DNA of 64,000 bases from Hyphomicrobiales bacterium (GTDB taxonomy: Bacteria > Pseudomonadota > Alphaproteobacteria > Rhizobiales > Rhizobiaceae). Position numbers and translations under genes: made by a program. Of the stretch, positions 1 to 9,809 are shown piece after piece. The DNA lies in assembly GCA_900466475.1 (NCBI GenBank), contig UBMI01000003.1:248001-312000 (forward strand), read 5' to 3'. The notes under the pieces are model-generated. The model was not told the origin of the DNA. It worked only from the letters and a program-made list of their open reading frames with translations, and did not search any database. Position 1 is the stretch's first letter. Each line of letters begins with the position of its first letter.

Positions 1-870
1 TGTCATCGTCAGGAACTGCGACATCGACATGACGTCAAGCATCTGCGGGTGCACGGTGATCAGCACGGAGGTCGCAGCACAGAGCGCCGACATCGTGAGA
101 AAGCCGAGCTGCGGCGGGCAATCGATGACGACGATATCGTAAAGACTTTCGATATCGGTCAGCGCCTGACCGATCCGGGCAAAGAACAGGGATTCGGCAG
201 TACCACCCGCCATGGCCTTCGGTGTCTCATGTTCGAACTCCATGAGTTCGAGATTGCCGGGAATGATGTGAAGGTTCGGCGTATAGGTCGAGCGCACCAC
301 TTCCGAGATCGATACCGGGCTCTCGTAGCGGATGGCACCGTAAATCGTTTCTCCCTCGCCGACGTCGAGTTCCGGCTGGTGGCCGAAGAGCGCCGATAGC
401 GACGCCTGCGGGTCGAGATCGATGGCAAGCACGCGGTAGCCGCGCAGTGCCAGATATTGGGCGAGATGCGCTGAGGTCGTCGTCTTGCCGGATCCGCCCT
501 TGAAATTCATGACGGAGACGACCTGCAGTTTTTCAGCGCCACGTCGCACCGGTACATATTTCGGCGTACCGTTGCGTTCGTCGAGTGCCTGACGGATGCG
601 GTTCATGTCTTCGGCACCATACTGACGCCGGCCGTTGGCAAGGGGGTCCGGTCCGTGGCCCTCCTTGGCGATCTGGCGGAGATAACCCTCGCCGATGCCG
701 ATGAAGCCGGCGGCTTCCGTCGGGGAAAACAGCCGCATCGTCTTTCGAGACAGCGGCGGGAAAATTTTTGCCTGGTGCTGCTGGAGCTGATAGGCGAGCT
801 CCTGAGCATCCGCTGCCAAAAGCGACGGAAGGTGCTCTTGATCGTCTTTCAGAACTGGATTCGCTAGCAT
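1..870 (-). CDS. repA: RepA, ParA-like plasmid partition ATPase (3' part beyond window)
   Basis: This is the first 290 codons of a RepA/ParA protein of the repABC family, which partitions the plasmid with RepB and represses its own operon. The start ATG is at 868-870. After an N-terminal region of about 110 residues that looks like the DNA-binding part comes a deviant Walker A motif (FKGGSGKTTT), then DLDPQAS, then VIDCPPQLG (the Walker B region). Family members are usually about 400 residues, so about a quarter is missing because the window ends; repB and repC would lie to the left. Two related 12-bp palindromes stand just upstream. The presence of repA shows that this DNA is a plasmid or chromid. 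Confidence 0.95.
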   Translation of the reverse strand, partial: MLANPVLKDDQEHLPSLLAADAQELAYQLQQHQAKIFPPLSRKTMRLFSPTEAAGFIGIGEGYLRQIAKEGHGPDPLANGRRQYGAEDMNRIRQALDERNGTPKYVPVRRGAEKLQVVSVMNFKGGSGKTTTSAHLAQYLALRGYRVLAIDLDPQASLSALFGHQPELDVGEGETIYGAIRYESPVSISEVVRSTYTPNLHIIPGNLELMEFEHETPKAMAGGTAESLFFARIGQALTDIESLYDIVVIDCPPQLGFLTMSALCAATSVLITVHPQMLDVMSMSQFLTMT

Positions 871-885
871 CGTGGTTTCCAATCG

Positions 886-926
886 AACTGCGCAATTTTC
901 GATAATAAGAGGCCAACTGCGCAGTT
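886..926. promoter_or_regulatory. Paired 12-bp palindromes upstream of repA
   Basis: AACTGCGCAATT (886-897) and the perfect palindrome AACTGCGCAGTT (915-926) are 29 bp apart, centre to centre, and lie 16-56 bp upstream of the repA start. Position and symmetry suggest operators for RepA autorepression. This is inferred from location only. Confidence 0.5.
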
Positions 927-1006
927 ATATTATCGCCCGATTCGTTACAGTTTCACAAACCCTTAACCACGCGCCTATCCACAGGGACCTGTGACAGGCA
1001 CCTCGC

Positions 1007-1047
1007 CTAACCGCTGCAGCTGCGTTTAGCGCAGCTGCAGCGGTTAG
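1007..1047. repeat. 18-bp perfect inverted repeat upstream of repA
   Basis: The arms at 1007-1024 and 1030-1047 are exact reverse complements separated by 5 bp (TTTAG). Each arm contains overlapping CTGCAG and CAGCTG palindromes. The repeat lies about 140 bp upstream of repA. It could be a partition or control site of the plasmid, or a terminator isolating repA from its neighbours, although no T-run follows. Confidence 0.75.
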
Positions 1048-1217
1048 CGGCGGGCGTCGTCCAGCCCATGCCAGGATTCGAACAGTGTCGGACGCGTTGT
1101 CCGCGCTGGATCGACGGCATGTGGATGCGCATGGGCGATCATCCTCACCAACAAGGGGCGGCGGAAATCTTCGATCAGCGGTACAATGTTGTCCGCGGAC
1201 AACGTTGCGAGCGTCAT
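1044..1217 (-). CDS. Small hypothetical protein
   Basis: A possible 57-residue protein follows the gene at 1253-1528 on the same strand. A longer reading from 1343 would overlap that gene. A TGGAAA stretch stands just before the chosen ATG. I recognise no family. The evidence is only the open frame, the plausible start and the same-strand neighbour, so it may not be a real gene. Its end overlaps the outer base pairs of the inverted repeat near repA. Confidence 0.3.
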   Translation of the reverse strand: MTLATLSADNIVPLIEDFRRPLLVRMIAHAHPHAVDPARTTRPTLFESWHGLDDARR

Positions 1218-1252
1218 TTTCCAGCCAGGGTCAGAGCAGCGGAGAGGATCGA

Positions 1253-1528
1253 CTAAGACTTCCGATCCGATCCGGCGGAGGTGAAGCCGGGAAAATGGGT
1301 TCCGCAACGGTCGACGCCGTCCGGTTCGTGCATCTTTGCACATCCCATCGCCACCCGCCGGCGCAATGCGTGAAAGGTCAGGCCCGCACCATGCCGCCTG
1401 ATCAGCGCCTGTCGGTCGAAAGCGCCGTGACGATTGCAGATGAGACAGGCGACCGTGATGGAAGGCTGCCGGACGAGGCGCAGCGTCAGCTCATCGGTGG
1501 CATATGTCGATATTTTTTTTCGGTCCAT
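1253..1528 (-). CDS. Hypothetical protein with cysteine pairs
   Basis: A 91-residue protein starting MDRKKISTYATDE. It contains a CLICNRHG segment and further cysteines towards the end, the pattern of many short rhizobial proteins with a partial zinc-ribbon look. It is divergent from imuA, and the LexA box at 1643-1657 lies between the two starts, so SOS control on both sides is possible. A longer reading from 1591 would add another CxxC (MRCPHCRK) and could be the real start. The function is unknown. Confidence 0.5.
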   Translation of the reverse strand: MDRKKISTYATDELTLRLVRQPSITVACLICNRHGAFDRQALIRRHGAGLTFHALRRRVAMGCAKMHEPDGVDRCGTHFPGFTSAGSDRKS

Positions 1529-1642
1529 CCATTGTCCGTATTTGGCTGCGTTCGTTGATTTTTTATCCTTCCGGCAATGTGGACAGCGCATCCTGTCGAA
1601 ATCCCGTTCGAGACCATGCGCGTTGACTCACATTCCAATCAG

Positions 1643-1657
1643 GAACAAATAAAGAAC
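1643..1657. promoter_or_regulatory. LexA box (GAAC-N7-GAAC)
   Basis: GAACAAATAAAGAAC matches exactly the alphaproteobacterial LexA operator, the direct repeat GTTC-N7-GTTC read on the other strand. It lies 45 bp upstream of the imuA start, as expected for the DNA-damage-induced imuA-imuB-dnaE2 cassette. Confidence 0.9.
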
Positions 1658-1701
1658 ATATCTGCTTTTCTGCACTCTGCAAACCTTCATGAAGACCGGA
1701 C

Positions 1702-2457
1702 ATGGCTCGCCCAAATGCAAACCCTGTGATTTCTGAGCTTCGGGCGCGCATTCAGCACCTTGATGGAATGGCTGCCCGTCCCAAGAACGTCCTTCCCTTC
1801 GGCGTCAGCGAGATCGACGAAACGCTACCAGGTGGCGGACTTGCCTATGGTGCAATCCATGAATTTGCCGGCGGTGGGGCCGGCGCCGTCAATGGGGCGG
1901 CAGCCGCGCTTTTTGCCGCCGGCATCGCTGCCCGCACGCGCGGCAGCGTCGTCTGGTGTCTGGCGCGAGCGGACCTTTTTGCTCCTGCGCTGGCGCAGAC
2001 CGGTCTGCATCCGGACCGGGTCATCTATGTCGAGGCAATCCGCGAAGACTATGTGCTTGAAGCCTGCGAGGAGGCCCTGCGCTTCGGCGGGCTTGGCGCC
2101 GTCGTCGCCGAGACGGCGCGCCTGCCTATGGTCGCGTCGCGGCGCCTTCAGCTGGCGGCCGAAGCCTCCGGTGCGCTCGGCCTCATCATCCGGCGCTGGC
2201 GTCGTCCGGCCGAGGCCGGCGAGTTCGGGCGCCCGACGGCTGCCGTCTCGCGCTGGCGCATATGCGTCCTGCCGTCGGAGCCGCTTCCGGTTCCCGGCAT
2301 CGGCAGGACGCGCTGGCATGTCGAGCTGATCCGGATCAAGGCCGGCGAAAGTGCAGAATTCATCCTCGAGGCATGTGATGGTCAGGGTCGTCTCCGTATT
2401 TCTTCCGACGCTGCCGACGGATCGCATCAGACGCGCCGATCCGTCCATTCCAGCTGA
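1702..2457 (+). CDS. imuA: ImuA, SOS mutagenesis accessory protein
   Basis: A 251-residue RecA/SulA-like protein. It is the first member of the imuA-imuB-dnaE2 cassette, which carries out error-prone translesion synthesis after DNA damage in bacteria lacking PolV. The segment FGVSEIDETLPGGGL at about residues 33-47 is typical of ImuA. There is no canonical Walker A of the GxxGxGKT type, as usual in this family. The LexA box is immediately upstream. The 3' end overlaps imuB by about 80 bp, so the two are probably translated together. Confidence 0.9.
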   Translation: MARPNANPVISELRARIQHLDGMAARPKNVLPFGVSEIDETLPGGGLAYGAIHEFAGGGAGAVNGAAAALFAAGIAARTRGSVVWCLARADLFAPALAQTGLHPDRVIYVEAIREDYVLEACEEALRFGGLGAVVAETARLPMVASRRLQLAAEASGALGLIIRRWRRPAEAGEFGRPTAAVSRWRICVLPSEPLPVPGIGRTRWHVELIRIKAGESAEFILEACDGQGRLRISSDAADGSHQTRRSVHSS

Positions 2458-3892
2458 GGCGCCGCTCGTCGTCGTCGCCCGCAGCGGTTCGAAGCGGTGG
2501 CTGTCGGCCGTCGATGCCAACGCCGCAAGGCTCGGCCTGCGAAGCGGCATGCCGGCGGCCAGGGCCCAGGCGCTGGTGCAGGGTCTCGTCATGGTCGATG
2601 CCGATCCTTGCGCTGATCGAGCTGCTCTGGAGCGCATCACCCGTTGGGCGCTCTCTCAATATTCGCCAATCGTTGCGGTCGACCCGCCTGACGGCATCGT
2701 CATGGATACCGAAGGGGCCGACCACCTGCAGGGCGGGGAAGGGCCGATGCTGTCACGCCTCGTCAACAGCTTCCGCGCCAAGGGCCTGCCCGCGCGCGCC
2801 GTCGTTGCCGACAGCTGGGGAGCGGCCCACGCATTGGCGCGCACGATCGCGCAAGAGACACGGGTGGTCGCCAAAGGCCAGACGGCTGACGCCGTCATCG
2901 ATCTGCCGATCTCATCGCTTCGTCTCGACAGGGAGATCATCACCGGCCTGCGCGTCCTTGGGTTTGGCACCGTCGGCGAGCTTGCCGCAACGCCAAGGGC
3001 ACCGCTGACGCAGCGCTTCGGGCCGGAAATCGTCCGCAGGCTCGACCAGATGTTTGGCCGGTTGGCAGAACCTATCGACCCGCTTCGCGCGCCCGAATGG
3101 GTCGAAGTCTCCAGGTCCTTCGCAGAACCGATCGGTGCGCCGGAGACGATCGCCAAATATATCGCCGTTCTGGTGCGCAGGCTCTGTCATGGTCTTCAGG
3201 AAAAGGGTCTTGGCGTACGCCGCGCCGATCTCATCGTCCATCGGGTCGACAATAGCGTCCAGGCGCTGCGAGCCGGTACAGCCAAGCCAGTGCGCGACGT
3301 TGCCTGGCTGACGAAGCTTCTTCACGACCGGATTGAGCGCATCGAGCCGGGCTTCGGCATCGAAAAGCTCTCGCTTGCCGCGACGCTCGTCGAGCCGCTG
3401 GAAGACCGGCAGATCGCCTCCAACCTGATCGATGATGACAAGGTCGACATCGCCGCCTTCGTCGATATTCTCGCCAATCGCGGAAAATTTCGGATCTACC
3501 GGGTGGCACCGGTAGCAAGCGATGTTGCCGAACGATCGCTGAAAGCCATCTCGGCGGTCGCAGAAGAGCAGGGGCAGAACTGGCCGCTGATCTGGCCGCG
3601 TCCGGTCCGGTTGCTCGATCGCCCGGAAATGATCGAGGTCATGGCCCTCATGCCGGATCATCCTCCCGTCTGGTTTACCTGGCGTGGCAAGCGCTACCGT
3701 GTCAAACAGGCCGACGGGCCTGAGCGCATCTTCGGAGAATGGTGGCAGCGATCGTCCGAATGGCTCGCCGTGCGCGACTATTTCACGGTCGCCGACGAAA
3801 ATGGCGAACGCTACTGGATCTATCGCGCCGGCGACGGTGTCGACCCCGAGACCGGATCGCATCGCTGGTTCCTGCATGGAACCTTCTCATGA
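2378..3892 (+). CDS. imuB: ImuB, catalytically inactive Y-family polymerase homologue
   Basis: About 504 residues of the Y-family DNA polymerase fold. The N-terminus ([13 protein letters not shown]) lacks the acidic pair that binds metal in DinB/UmuC, as is known for ImuB, which acts as a hub linking DnaE2 to the beta clamp. I chose the ATG at 2378; a GTG at 2351 in the same frame would add nine residues. It overlaps the end of imuA, and its stop overlaps the dnaE2 start as ATGA, which indicates translational coupling. Confidence 0.9.
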   Translation: MVRVVSVFLPTLPTDRIRRADPSIPAEAPLVVVARSGSKRWLSAVDANAARLGLRSGMPAARAQALVQGLVMVDADPCADRAALERITRWALSQYSPIVAVDPPDGIVMDTEGADHLQGGEGPMLSRLVNSFRAKGLPARAVVADSWGAAHALARTIAQETRVVAKGQTADAVIDLPISSLRLDREIITGLRVLGFGTVGELAATPRAPLTQRFGPEIVRRLDQMFGRLAEPIDPLRAPEWVEVSRSFAEPIGAPETIAKYIAVLVRRLCHGLQEKGLGVRRADLIVHRVDNSVQALRAGTAKPVRDVAWLTKLLHDRIERIEPGFGIEKLSLAATLVEPLEDRQIASNLIDDDKVDIAAFVDILANRGKFRIYRVAPVASDVAERSLKAISAVAEEQGQNWPLIWPRPVRLLDRPEMIEVMALMPDHPPVWFTWRGKRYRVKQADGPERIFGEWWQRSSEWLAVRDYFTVADENGERYWIYRAGDGVDPETGSHRWFLHGTFS

Positions 3893-6800
3893 CCTATTCC
3901 GAGCTGCAGGTCACCACGCATTTTTCCTTCCTGCGAGGCGCCTCCTCGCCCGACGAACTGTTTGCGCGGGCCAAGGCGATGGGCATGGCGGCGCTTGGCA
4001 TAACCGACCGAAATTCGCTGGCAGGGATCGTTCGGGCGCTGGAGGCATCGCGCGCCACAGGACTTCGCCTCGTCGTCGGCTGCCGTCTCGATCTGAGCGA
4101 GGGCATGTCGATCCTGGCCTATCCGACAGACCGCGCTGCCTATCAGCGGCTGACGCGATTGCTGACGCTGGGAAAGAGCAGGGGCGGGAAAGCCAAGTGC
4201 ATCCTGAGCCTCGACGACGTGTCCCTCTACGCAGAAGGGCTGATCGGCATTCTGGTGCCGGATCTTGCCGACGAGACCTGCGCCGTCCGGCTGAGAAAAA
4301 TGGCCGAGATATTCCAGGACCGGGCCTATGTGTCTCTCAGTCTCCGCCGCCGGCCGAACGACCAGTTGCGCCTGCACGAGATTTCCGCCATGGCGGCCCG
4401 CTACAAGGTCCGCACCGTCGTCACCAATGACGTGCTGTTCCATGAACCGTCCCGCCGTCAGCTGCAGGACGTGGTAACCTGCATCCGCAATCGCACGACG
4501 ATCGACGATGTCGGCTTCGAGCGCGAGCGCCATGCCGACCGTTACCTGAAGCCGCCGGAGGAAATGCAGCGACTATTCGGGCGTTACCCTCACGCACTTG
4601 CCCGCACCGCGGAGATCGTCGCGCGCTGCACCTTCTCGATGGAGGAACTGACCTATCAATACCCGCAGGAGGCAATCGTTGCCGGTATGGATGCCCAGCA
4701 ATCGCTGGAGCATTATGTCCGGCAATATATTCCGACACGCTATCCCGAAGGATTGCCGCAAAAGGTGCTGCGGTCGATCCGCCACGAGCTCGATCTCATC
4801 AGGGAGATGCGCTACGCGCCGTATTTCCTGACGGTCTTTTCGATCGTGCGCTACGCCCGCAGCCAGAATATCCTCTGCCAGGGGAGGGGGTCGGCCGCCA
4901 ACAGCGCCATCTGCTACATCCTCGGCATCACCAGCATCGATCCCGATACAAACGATCTGTTGTTCGAGCGCTTTGTCAGCAAGGAGCGTGACGAGCCGCC
5001 CGACATAGACGTCGACTTCGAGCACGAGCGGCGCGAGGAGGTCATCCAGTGGATCTTCAAGACCTATGGGCATCACAAGGCGGCACTCTGCGCTACGGTC
5101 ACGCGCTACCGCACGAAGGGCGCCATCCGCGACGTCGGCAAGGCGCTCGGTCTGCCTGAAGACCTGATCAAGGCGCTGTCGTCGGGCGTCTGGGCCTGGA
5201 GCGAGATGGTCGGCGAAAAGCAGGTCAGGGAGCTCAACCTCAATCCGGAGGATCGCCGCCTTGCCTTGACCCTCCAGCTTGCACAGCAGCTGATGGGCGC
5301 GCCACGCCATCTCGGCCAGCATCCCGGTGGCTTCGTGCTCACCCATGACCGGCTCGACGATCTCGTCCCGATCGAACCGGCCTCGATGGTCGACCGGCAG
5401 GTAATCGAATGGGACAAGGACGATGTCGAGGCGTTGAAATTCATGAAGGTCGATGTTCTGGCACTCGGCATGCTGACCTGCATGGCCAAGAGCTTCGCCT
5501 TCCTGCGCGAGGCAAAGAACATCGACCTTGACCTTGCCGATATCCCTCAGGAAGATCCGGCGACCTATGCCATGATCCAGAAGGCGGACACGCTTGGAAC
5601 CTTCCAGATCGAGAGCCGGGCGCAGATGTCGATGCTGCCGCGCCTCAAGCCGGAAACCTTCTACGATCTCGTCATCCAGGTGGCGATCGTCCGCCCCGGT
5701 CCGATCCAGGGCGACATGGTCCATCCCTATCTGAGACGGCGGGAGGGCAAGGAAAAACCGGACTACCCGACACCGGAACTCGAAACGGTCCTGCGCAAGA
5801 CGCTTGGCGTGCCGCTCTTCCAGGAAAGCGCCATGAAGGTCGCCATGGTCTGCGCCGGCTTTACCGGCGGTGAGGCCGACCAGCTCAGAAAAAGCATGGC
5901 GACCTTCAAGTTCACCGGCGGCGTCAGCCGCTTCAAGGACAAGCTGATATCCGGCATGATCGGCAACGGCTATACGCCCGAATTTGCCGAAAAGACCTTT
6001 GGCCAGCTCGAAGGCTTCGGTTCCTATGGCTTTCCGGAAAGCCATGCCGCCAGTTTTGCATTGATCGCATATGCCTCGAACTGGATGAAATGCCATCATC
6101 CCGATATCTTCTGCGCCGCACTGCTGAACAGCCAGCCGATGGGCTTTTACGCGCCGGCGCAGATCGTGCGCGATGCGCGCCAGCACGGCGTTAGCGTGAT
6201 GCCCGTCTGCGTCAACCGCTCGCGATGGGATTGCACGCTGGAACCGATCGATGGGCGAAACGATCGGTTTGCGGTTCGGCTCGGCATGCGCATGGTCCGC
6301 GGCCTGGCGACGGCGGATGCGGCCCGGATCGTGGCCGCGCGTGCCGATCAGCCCTTCGAGAGCGTCGACGACATGTGGCTGCGCGCCGGCATCCCGGCTG
6401 CCTCGCTGGTCGAGCTCGCCGAGGCGGACGCCTTCGGGCCGTCGCTCGGACTGGAGCGCCGTGACGCGCTCTGGGCGATCAAGGCGCTGAGAGACCAACC
6501 GCTGCCGCTGTTTGCCGCTGCAGGAATTCGCGAGACGAGGACCGTTGCCGAGCAACAGGAGCCGGATGTCGAACTGCGGCAGATGACGCAGGGCCATAAT
6601 GTGGTCCTGGACTACGGGCATACCGGACTGACGCTTCGCGCTCATCCCGTCACATTCCTTCGCCAGGACCTTGCGAAGCGTCGCATCGTCACCTGCGCAG
6701 AGGCAATGTCGGCACGGGACGGTCGCTGGCTGATGGCGGCGGGACTGGTGCTGGTGCGCCAGCGGCCCGGATCGGCAAAGGGCGTCATCTTCCTGACGAT

Positions 6801-7155
6801 CGAGGATGAGACGGGCGTTGCCAATGTCGTCATCTGGCCGACGCTCTTCGAGCGGACGCGGCCGATTGCGCTCAGCGCCTCGATGATGGCGATCAACGGA
6901 CGTATCCAGCGGGAGGGCGACGTCGTCCATCTCGTCGCCCAGCAGCTTTTTGACCTCTCTGCCGGTTTGAACGGCCTTGCCGATCGGGATATCGAATTCC
7001 GAGCGGCAACGGGCAGGGGAGACGAATTTGCGCATGGTTCGCCCGGACGACCCGATACGCGCGAACCGCCGGCAACTGCAATCAAGGCACGCGACATCTT
7101 CATCCCGGATCTGCATATCGACAGCCTGAAGGTCAAAAGCCGAAACTTCCACTGA
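3889..7155 (+). CDS. dnaE2: DnaE2, error-prone DNA polymerase III alpha subunit
   Basis: A 1088-residue C-family polymerase, the catalytic member of the SOS mutasome. An N-terminal PHP domain begins with [17 protein letters not shown]. The palm carries PDIDVDF with D372, D374 and D376, and MKVDVLALG with D522, the expected catalytic acids. A helix-hairpin-helix region and an OB-fold domain with [12 protein letters not shown] follow. The length is normal for DnaE2 and shorter than replicative DnaE1. The start ATG at 3889 overlaps the imuB stop (ATGA); a longer in-frame reading from 3739 would lie inside imuB and is not needed. Confidence 0.95.
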   Translation: MTYSELQVTTHFSFLRGASSPDELFARAKAMGMAALGITDRNSLAGIVRALEASRATGLRLVVGCRLDLSEGMSILAYPTDRAAYQRLTRLLTLGKSRGGKAKCILSLDDVSLYAEGLIGILVPDLADETCAVRLRKMAEIFQDRAYVSLSLRRRPNDQLRLHEISAMAARYKVRTVVTNDVLFHEPSRRQLQDVVTCIRNRTTIDDVGFERERHADRYLKPPEEMQRLFGRYPHALARTAEIVARCTFSMEELTYQYPQEAIVAGMDAQQSLEHYVRQYIPTRYPEGLPQKVLRSIRHELDLIREMRYAPYFLTVFSIVRYARSQNILCQGRGSAANSAICYILGITSIDPDTNDLLFERFVSKERDEPPDIDVDFEHERREEVIQWIFKTYGHHKAALCATVTRYRTKGAIRDVGKALGLPEDLIKALSSGVWAWSEMVGEKQVRELNLNPEDRRLALTLQLAQQLMGAPRHLGQHPGGFVLTHDRLDDLVPIEPASMVDRQVIEWDKDDVEALKFMKVDVLALGMLTCMAKSFAFLREAKNIDLDLADIPQEDPATYAMIQKADTLGTFQIESRAQMSMLPRLKPETFYDLVIQVAIVRPGPIQGDMVHPYLRRREGKEKPDYPTPELETVLRKTLGVPLFQESAMKVAMVCAGFTGGEADQLRKSMATFKFTGGVSRFKDKLISGMIGNGYTPEFAEKTFGQLEGFGSYGFPESHAASFALIAYASNWMKCHHPDIFCAALLNSQPMGFYAPAQIVRDARQHGVSVMPVCVNRSRWDCTLEPIDGRNDRFAVRLGMRMVRGLATADAARIVAARADQPFESVDDMWLRAGIPAASLVELAEADAFGPSLGLERRDALWAIKALRDQPLPLFAAAGIRETRTVAEQQEPDVELRQMTQGHNVVLDYGHTGLTLRAHPVTFLRQDLAKRRIVTCAEAMSARDGRWLMAAGLVLVRQRPGSAKGVIFLTIEDETGVANVVIWPTLFERTRPIALSASMMAINGRIQREGDVVHLVAQQLFDLSAGLNGLADRDIEFRAATGRGDEFAHGSPGRPDTREPPATAIKARDIFIPDLHIDSLKVKSRNFH

Positions 7156-7271
7156 GGTCGGGATTTGTCGCCCGGTTGCGCGCAAGGGCAGGAACATGCG
7201 CCGGCCCCACGCTATTGACGCCGTCACGATCCGGGACATGTCCACAATCTCGTCCCAACGGAGCTACAACC

Positions 7272-7637
7272 ATGACCGATCCGCATAGCGAACTGATCGA
7301 CCACCTTCATCTGCGCGTGGCCGACCTTGAGGCCAGTCGTCGTTTCTATCGTGCGGCGCTTGCTGCCCTTGGCCGGACGTTCACCTCGCACAGCGACAGG
7401 CATTTTGCCTGCGATCCATTGTGGGTTGACACGGCCGACGGACAGGTCTCCAGGGTCCATTTTGCGTTTCGGGCCGCCGACCAGCAGGAGGTGGACCGGT
7501 TTTACGCAGCAGCCCTCGATGCGGGTGGAACAGACCATGGCGCGCCCGGCTATCGCGACTACCATCCCGGCTATTATGCAGCCTTCGTGCTCGACCCGGA
7601 CGGCAACAATATCGAAGCCGTCTTCCATCGGCGCTAG
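7272..7637 (+). CDS. VOC-family (glyoxalase/dioxygenase fold) protein
   Basis: A 121-residue single-domain vicinal-oxygen-chelate protein. It starts with the typical first strand (IDHLHLRVADLEASRRFY) and ends with DPDGNNIEAVFH, where the glutamate of the NIEAVFH stretch is the usual metal ligand. Members include lactoylglutathione lyases, resistance proteins and dioxygenases; the substrate cannot be read from the sequence. The ATG at 7272 follows GGAGC at a suitable distance. It stands alone downstream of dnaE2. Confidence 0.8.
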   Translation: MTDPHSELIDHLHLRVADLEASRRFYRAALAALGRTFTSHSDRHFACDPLWVDTADGQVSRVHFAFRAADQQEVDRFYAAALDAGGTDHGAPGYRDYHPGYYAAFVLDPDGNNIEAVFHRR

Positions 7638-7698
7638 ATCCTTTCCGGCACCGGGCCTCTCGTTCTCTGAAGCCAAATCTCCTCGGCTGCCCTTTGCG

Positions 7699-7723
7699 GG
7701 AACAAAGAGACCGGCTTGATGTT
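7699..7723 (+). promoter_or_regulatory. EcfG-type stress promoter before the DUF6894 gene
   Basis: GGAAC (7699-7703), 16-bp spacer, TGTT (7720-7723). It matches the general-stress sigma factor consensus GGAAC-N16/17-cGTT and lies 19 bp before the start at 7743. Confidence 0.65.
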
Positions 7724-7742
7724 TTCGGGCAAGGAGGTGCAA

Positions 7743-8006
7743 ATGCCGAAATTCTTCTTTCAGGTCATCGACCGTACGAGCCCGGAACCGACCGAACTTG
7801 CCCATGAGTTTCCAAGCCTCGAAGAAGCCAAGAAGGAGGCACGGCTGGCGCTTGCCGAAATGGCGTGCGAGGGCCTGCCGGAAGCTCCGCTCAACATGAT
7901 CTCGGTCGAGCTTTTCGACGAAGACAGGGTTCCGATCGCGGAATTCCGGCTGCTGCTCGAGGAAATTCCCAAGATGGCGCAGGCGAGATCGGCTGACGGG
8001 CCTTGA
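7743..8006 (+). CDS. DUF6894-like small protein
   Basis: An 87-residue protein starting MPKFFFQVIDRT. It has the pattern of DUF6894 proteins: an aromatic first strand, a central EEAKKEARLALAEM helix, and a final ISVELFDEDRVPIAEFRL strand region. A near-perfect ribosome site (AAGGAGG, 5 bases before ATG) fixes the start. The function of the family is unknown. A stress-type promoter lies directly upstream. A second member sits at 20962-21192. Confidence 0.75.
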   Translation: MPKFFFQVIDRTSPEPTELAHEFPSLEEAKKEARLALAEMACEGLPEAPLNMISVELFDEDRVPIAEFRLLLEEIPKMAQARSADGP

Positions 8007-8146
8007 TCTGGCAGTGCCGGTCGCCCCCCATTGCGACGGACAAGCCGCCCCGCCAGGACCCGTTGTCGGACAGGAGTTCCCGTGAATACAGCAAATCTTC
8101 AATTGGAAGGCATGGTGATGGCTCTTGCAGCGCTCAGGCTGACGTG

Positions 8147-9007
8147 ATGTTTGACGGCTTCACGCTGGATTTCGTACAAACGCAATACGGGTCGATCCGC
8201 GTCAGGCACGGGGGATCGGGTGATACGGTGCTGTTGCTGCTGCATGGTCATCCGCGCACCCACATGACATGGGGCGGAGTGGCGGACCTGCTTGCTCCCT
8301 CCGTCAGGCTCGTCTGCCCGGACCTGCCGGGTTTTGGGCGCTCCTACCTGCCTGCCGATGCACCTGACAGCCGTTTCTCCTCAAAGAAAGCCAAGGCCGA
8401 AGCGCTTGTCGACATGATGAACAGGCTTGGCCACGAACGCTTCGTGGTCGCCGGCCATGACCGCGGCAGCCTGACGGCCTTCCGGATGGCACTCGATCAT
8501 CCAGACGCCGTCAGCAAGCTCATCATCATCGACGGGCTGCCGGTGCTCGAACATCTGGAGCGTGCCGACTGGTGCTTTGCCAGGGATTGGTATCACTGGT
8601 TCTTCTTTGCGCAGCCCGACAAGCCGGAACGCGCCATCAACGCTGATCCACTTGCATGGTACGATCAGGTCGTTCCCGATCGCATGGGACCCGCCGCATA
8701 CCAAGATCTGGTCGCCGCCCTGTGCGACCCGGCGGTCGTCCATGGCATGATTGAGGATTATCGAGCCGGTCTTCGCATCGACCACGTGCATGAGCGCCAG
8801 GACCGCGACAGTAGCCGTCTCGTGGAAGCACCGACCTTATGTCTGTGGTCGCTCAGGGACGACCTTGAACAGATCTACGGAAATCCGGTTGCCATCTGGC
8901 GCCGTTGGGCACGCCACGTGCATGGATTTGGAATCGACAGCGGCCATCATGTCGCCGAGGAAAATCCGGCAGCTTTGGCACGCGCGATTGCCGATTTCAT
9001 CGCCTGA
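8147..9007 (+). CDS. Alpha/beta hydrolase, haloacetate dehalogenase-like
   Basis: A 286-residue alpha/beta hydrolase. The oxyanion region is LLLHGHPRTHMTW, the nucleophile elbow is GHDRGS (Asp nucleophile rather than Ser), and the catalytic His lies in SGHHVAEENP. The DWYHWFFFAQP segment in the cap resembles the His-Trp halide-binding pocket of fluoroacetate dehalogenases. Those features favour hydrolysis of a haloacid or an epoxide over an ester. I chose the ATG at 8147; the frame is open to 8003, but the upstream part does not look like protein of this family. Confidence 0.75.
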   Translation: MFDGFTLDFVQTQYGSIRVRHGGSGDTVLLLLHGHPRTHMTWGGVADLLAPSVRLVCPDLPGFGRSYLPADAPDSRFSSKKAKAEALVDMMNRLGHERFVVAGHDRGSLTAFRMALDHPDAVSKLIIIDGLPVLEHLERADWCFARDWYHWFFFAQPDKPERAINADPLAWYDQVVPDRMGPAAYQDLVAALCDPAVVHGMIEDYRAGLRIDHVHERQDRDSSRLVEAPTLCLWSLRDDLEQIYGNPVAIWRRWARHVHGFGIDSGHHVAEENPAALARAIADFIA

Positions 9008-9038
9008 GATCGCCGCGACGCGACCCAGGTCGCCGGTC

Positions 9039-9227
9039 TCAACCGGATCCCGGCATGACGGATTTGTCGTCATTTTCGGGCAGTGCTCCACTTCCCGGCG
9101 TCTTCGCCTCGTCTGTCAGAGCCTTCTTCGCATGCGGCCCGGCAGCGGGCAGCGCGCCTTCAGATGGCTTGTCGAGGTCCGACCGAGCCTGTTCCACCGC
9201 CTCGCGCGCTTGCCTGTCTTGACCCAT
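9039..9227 (-). CDS. Small hypothetical protein
   Basis: A 62-residue hydrophilic protein starting MGQDRQAREAVEQARSDLDK, without signal peptide or membrane segment. GGAGA precedes the ATG at 9225-9227, and an EcfG-type promoter lies upstream at 9265-9290. It is convergent with the hydrolase gene. Such short charged proteins are common in rhizobial stress regulons. The function is unknown. Confidence 0.6.
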   Translation of the reverse strand: MGQDRQAREAVEQARSDLDKPSEGALPAAGPHAKKALTDEAKTPGSGALPENDDKSVMPGSG

Positions 9228-9264
9228 CGCCTGTCTCCGTTTGCGTCGATCTTTGGACCTGCAT

Positions 9265-9290
9265 AACCTTCCTCCAGCCCGAATGGTTCC
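9265..9290 (-). promoter_or_regulatory. EcfG-type stress promoter
   Basis: Minus strand: GGAAC (9290-9286), 17-bp spacer, GGTT (9268-9265). It drives the small gene starting at 9227. Confidence 0.55.
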
Positions 9291-9414
9291 GGCAATCGGC
9301 ACGTCCGGGTGACGGATCGACAGCCGCGCATCAAGGTCAGGGCAGCCATGCAGACAAGCGCCATGGAAAGTGGTGACTTCGGCGCCATGTCCTGTTCAAC
9401 TGCAGGGAGGCGAT

Positions 9415-9792
9415 ATGCACGAGCAACGCGTTGTCGTCCTGATCGTCGATGACGAGATCATGGTGCGCATGGCATTGTCGACAGAGCTTCAGGACGCAGG
9501 TTTTACAACGATCGAGGCGATGAATGGCGCAGATGCACTCAAGCACCTGAACGAAGACAAAGATATCGATGTCGTGGTCTCCGACATCAGAATGCCGGGA
9601 GCGATCGACGGTTTTGCTCTTTCCAGAGCAGTTGTCCGGACGTGGCCAGACAAGAAAGTCGTGCTGATGTCGGGAGACCGCCCCTTACGGCCCGGCGATT
9701 TGCCCGGGGCCGTTCGTTACATCGCAAAGCCTTATGAGATCCGCCAGCTTGTCGCTCTGATCCGGACGCTCGTCTATGGCTACTCTGATTGA
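9415..9792 (+). CDS. Single-domain response regulator (CheY-like)
   Basis: A 125-residue receiver domain with no output domain. The acidic pair is in VDDEIM, the phosphoacceptor Asp in VSDIRMPGA and the Lys in IAKPYE. GGGAGG, 5 bases before the ATG at 9415, fixes the start. No kinase is adjacent. Stand-alone receivers of this kind often act as phosphate relays or sinks between HWE/HisKA_2 kinases and the PhyR stress pathway in alphaproteobacteria; that role is inference here. Confidence 0.85.
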   Translation: MHEQRVVVLIVDDEIMVRMALSTELQDAGFTTIEAMNGADALKHLNEDKDIDVVVSDIRMPGAIDGFALSRAVVRTWPDKKVVLMSGDRPLRPGDLPGAVRYIAKPYEIRQLVALIRTLVYGYSD

Positions 9793-9809
9793 CGAAGGCT
9801 CTATGCTCC

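Noticed and set aside
533..916. Two frames inside repA (533-916 and 603-809) that suggested a frameshift
   Set aside because: Careful reading shows repA continuous from the ATG at 870 through the five-C run near 645, so the other frames are shadows.
3739..3888. A 50-codon upstream extension of dnaE2
   Set aside because: It lies inside imuB, lacks family resemblance, and the ATGA overlap at 3889 gives a natural start.
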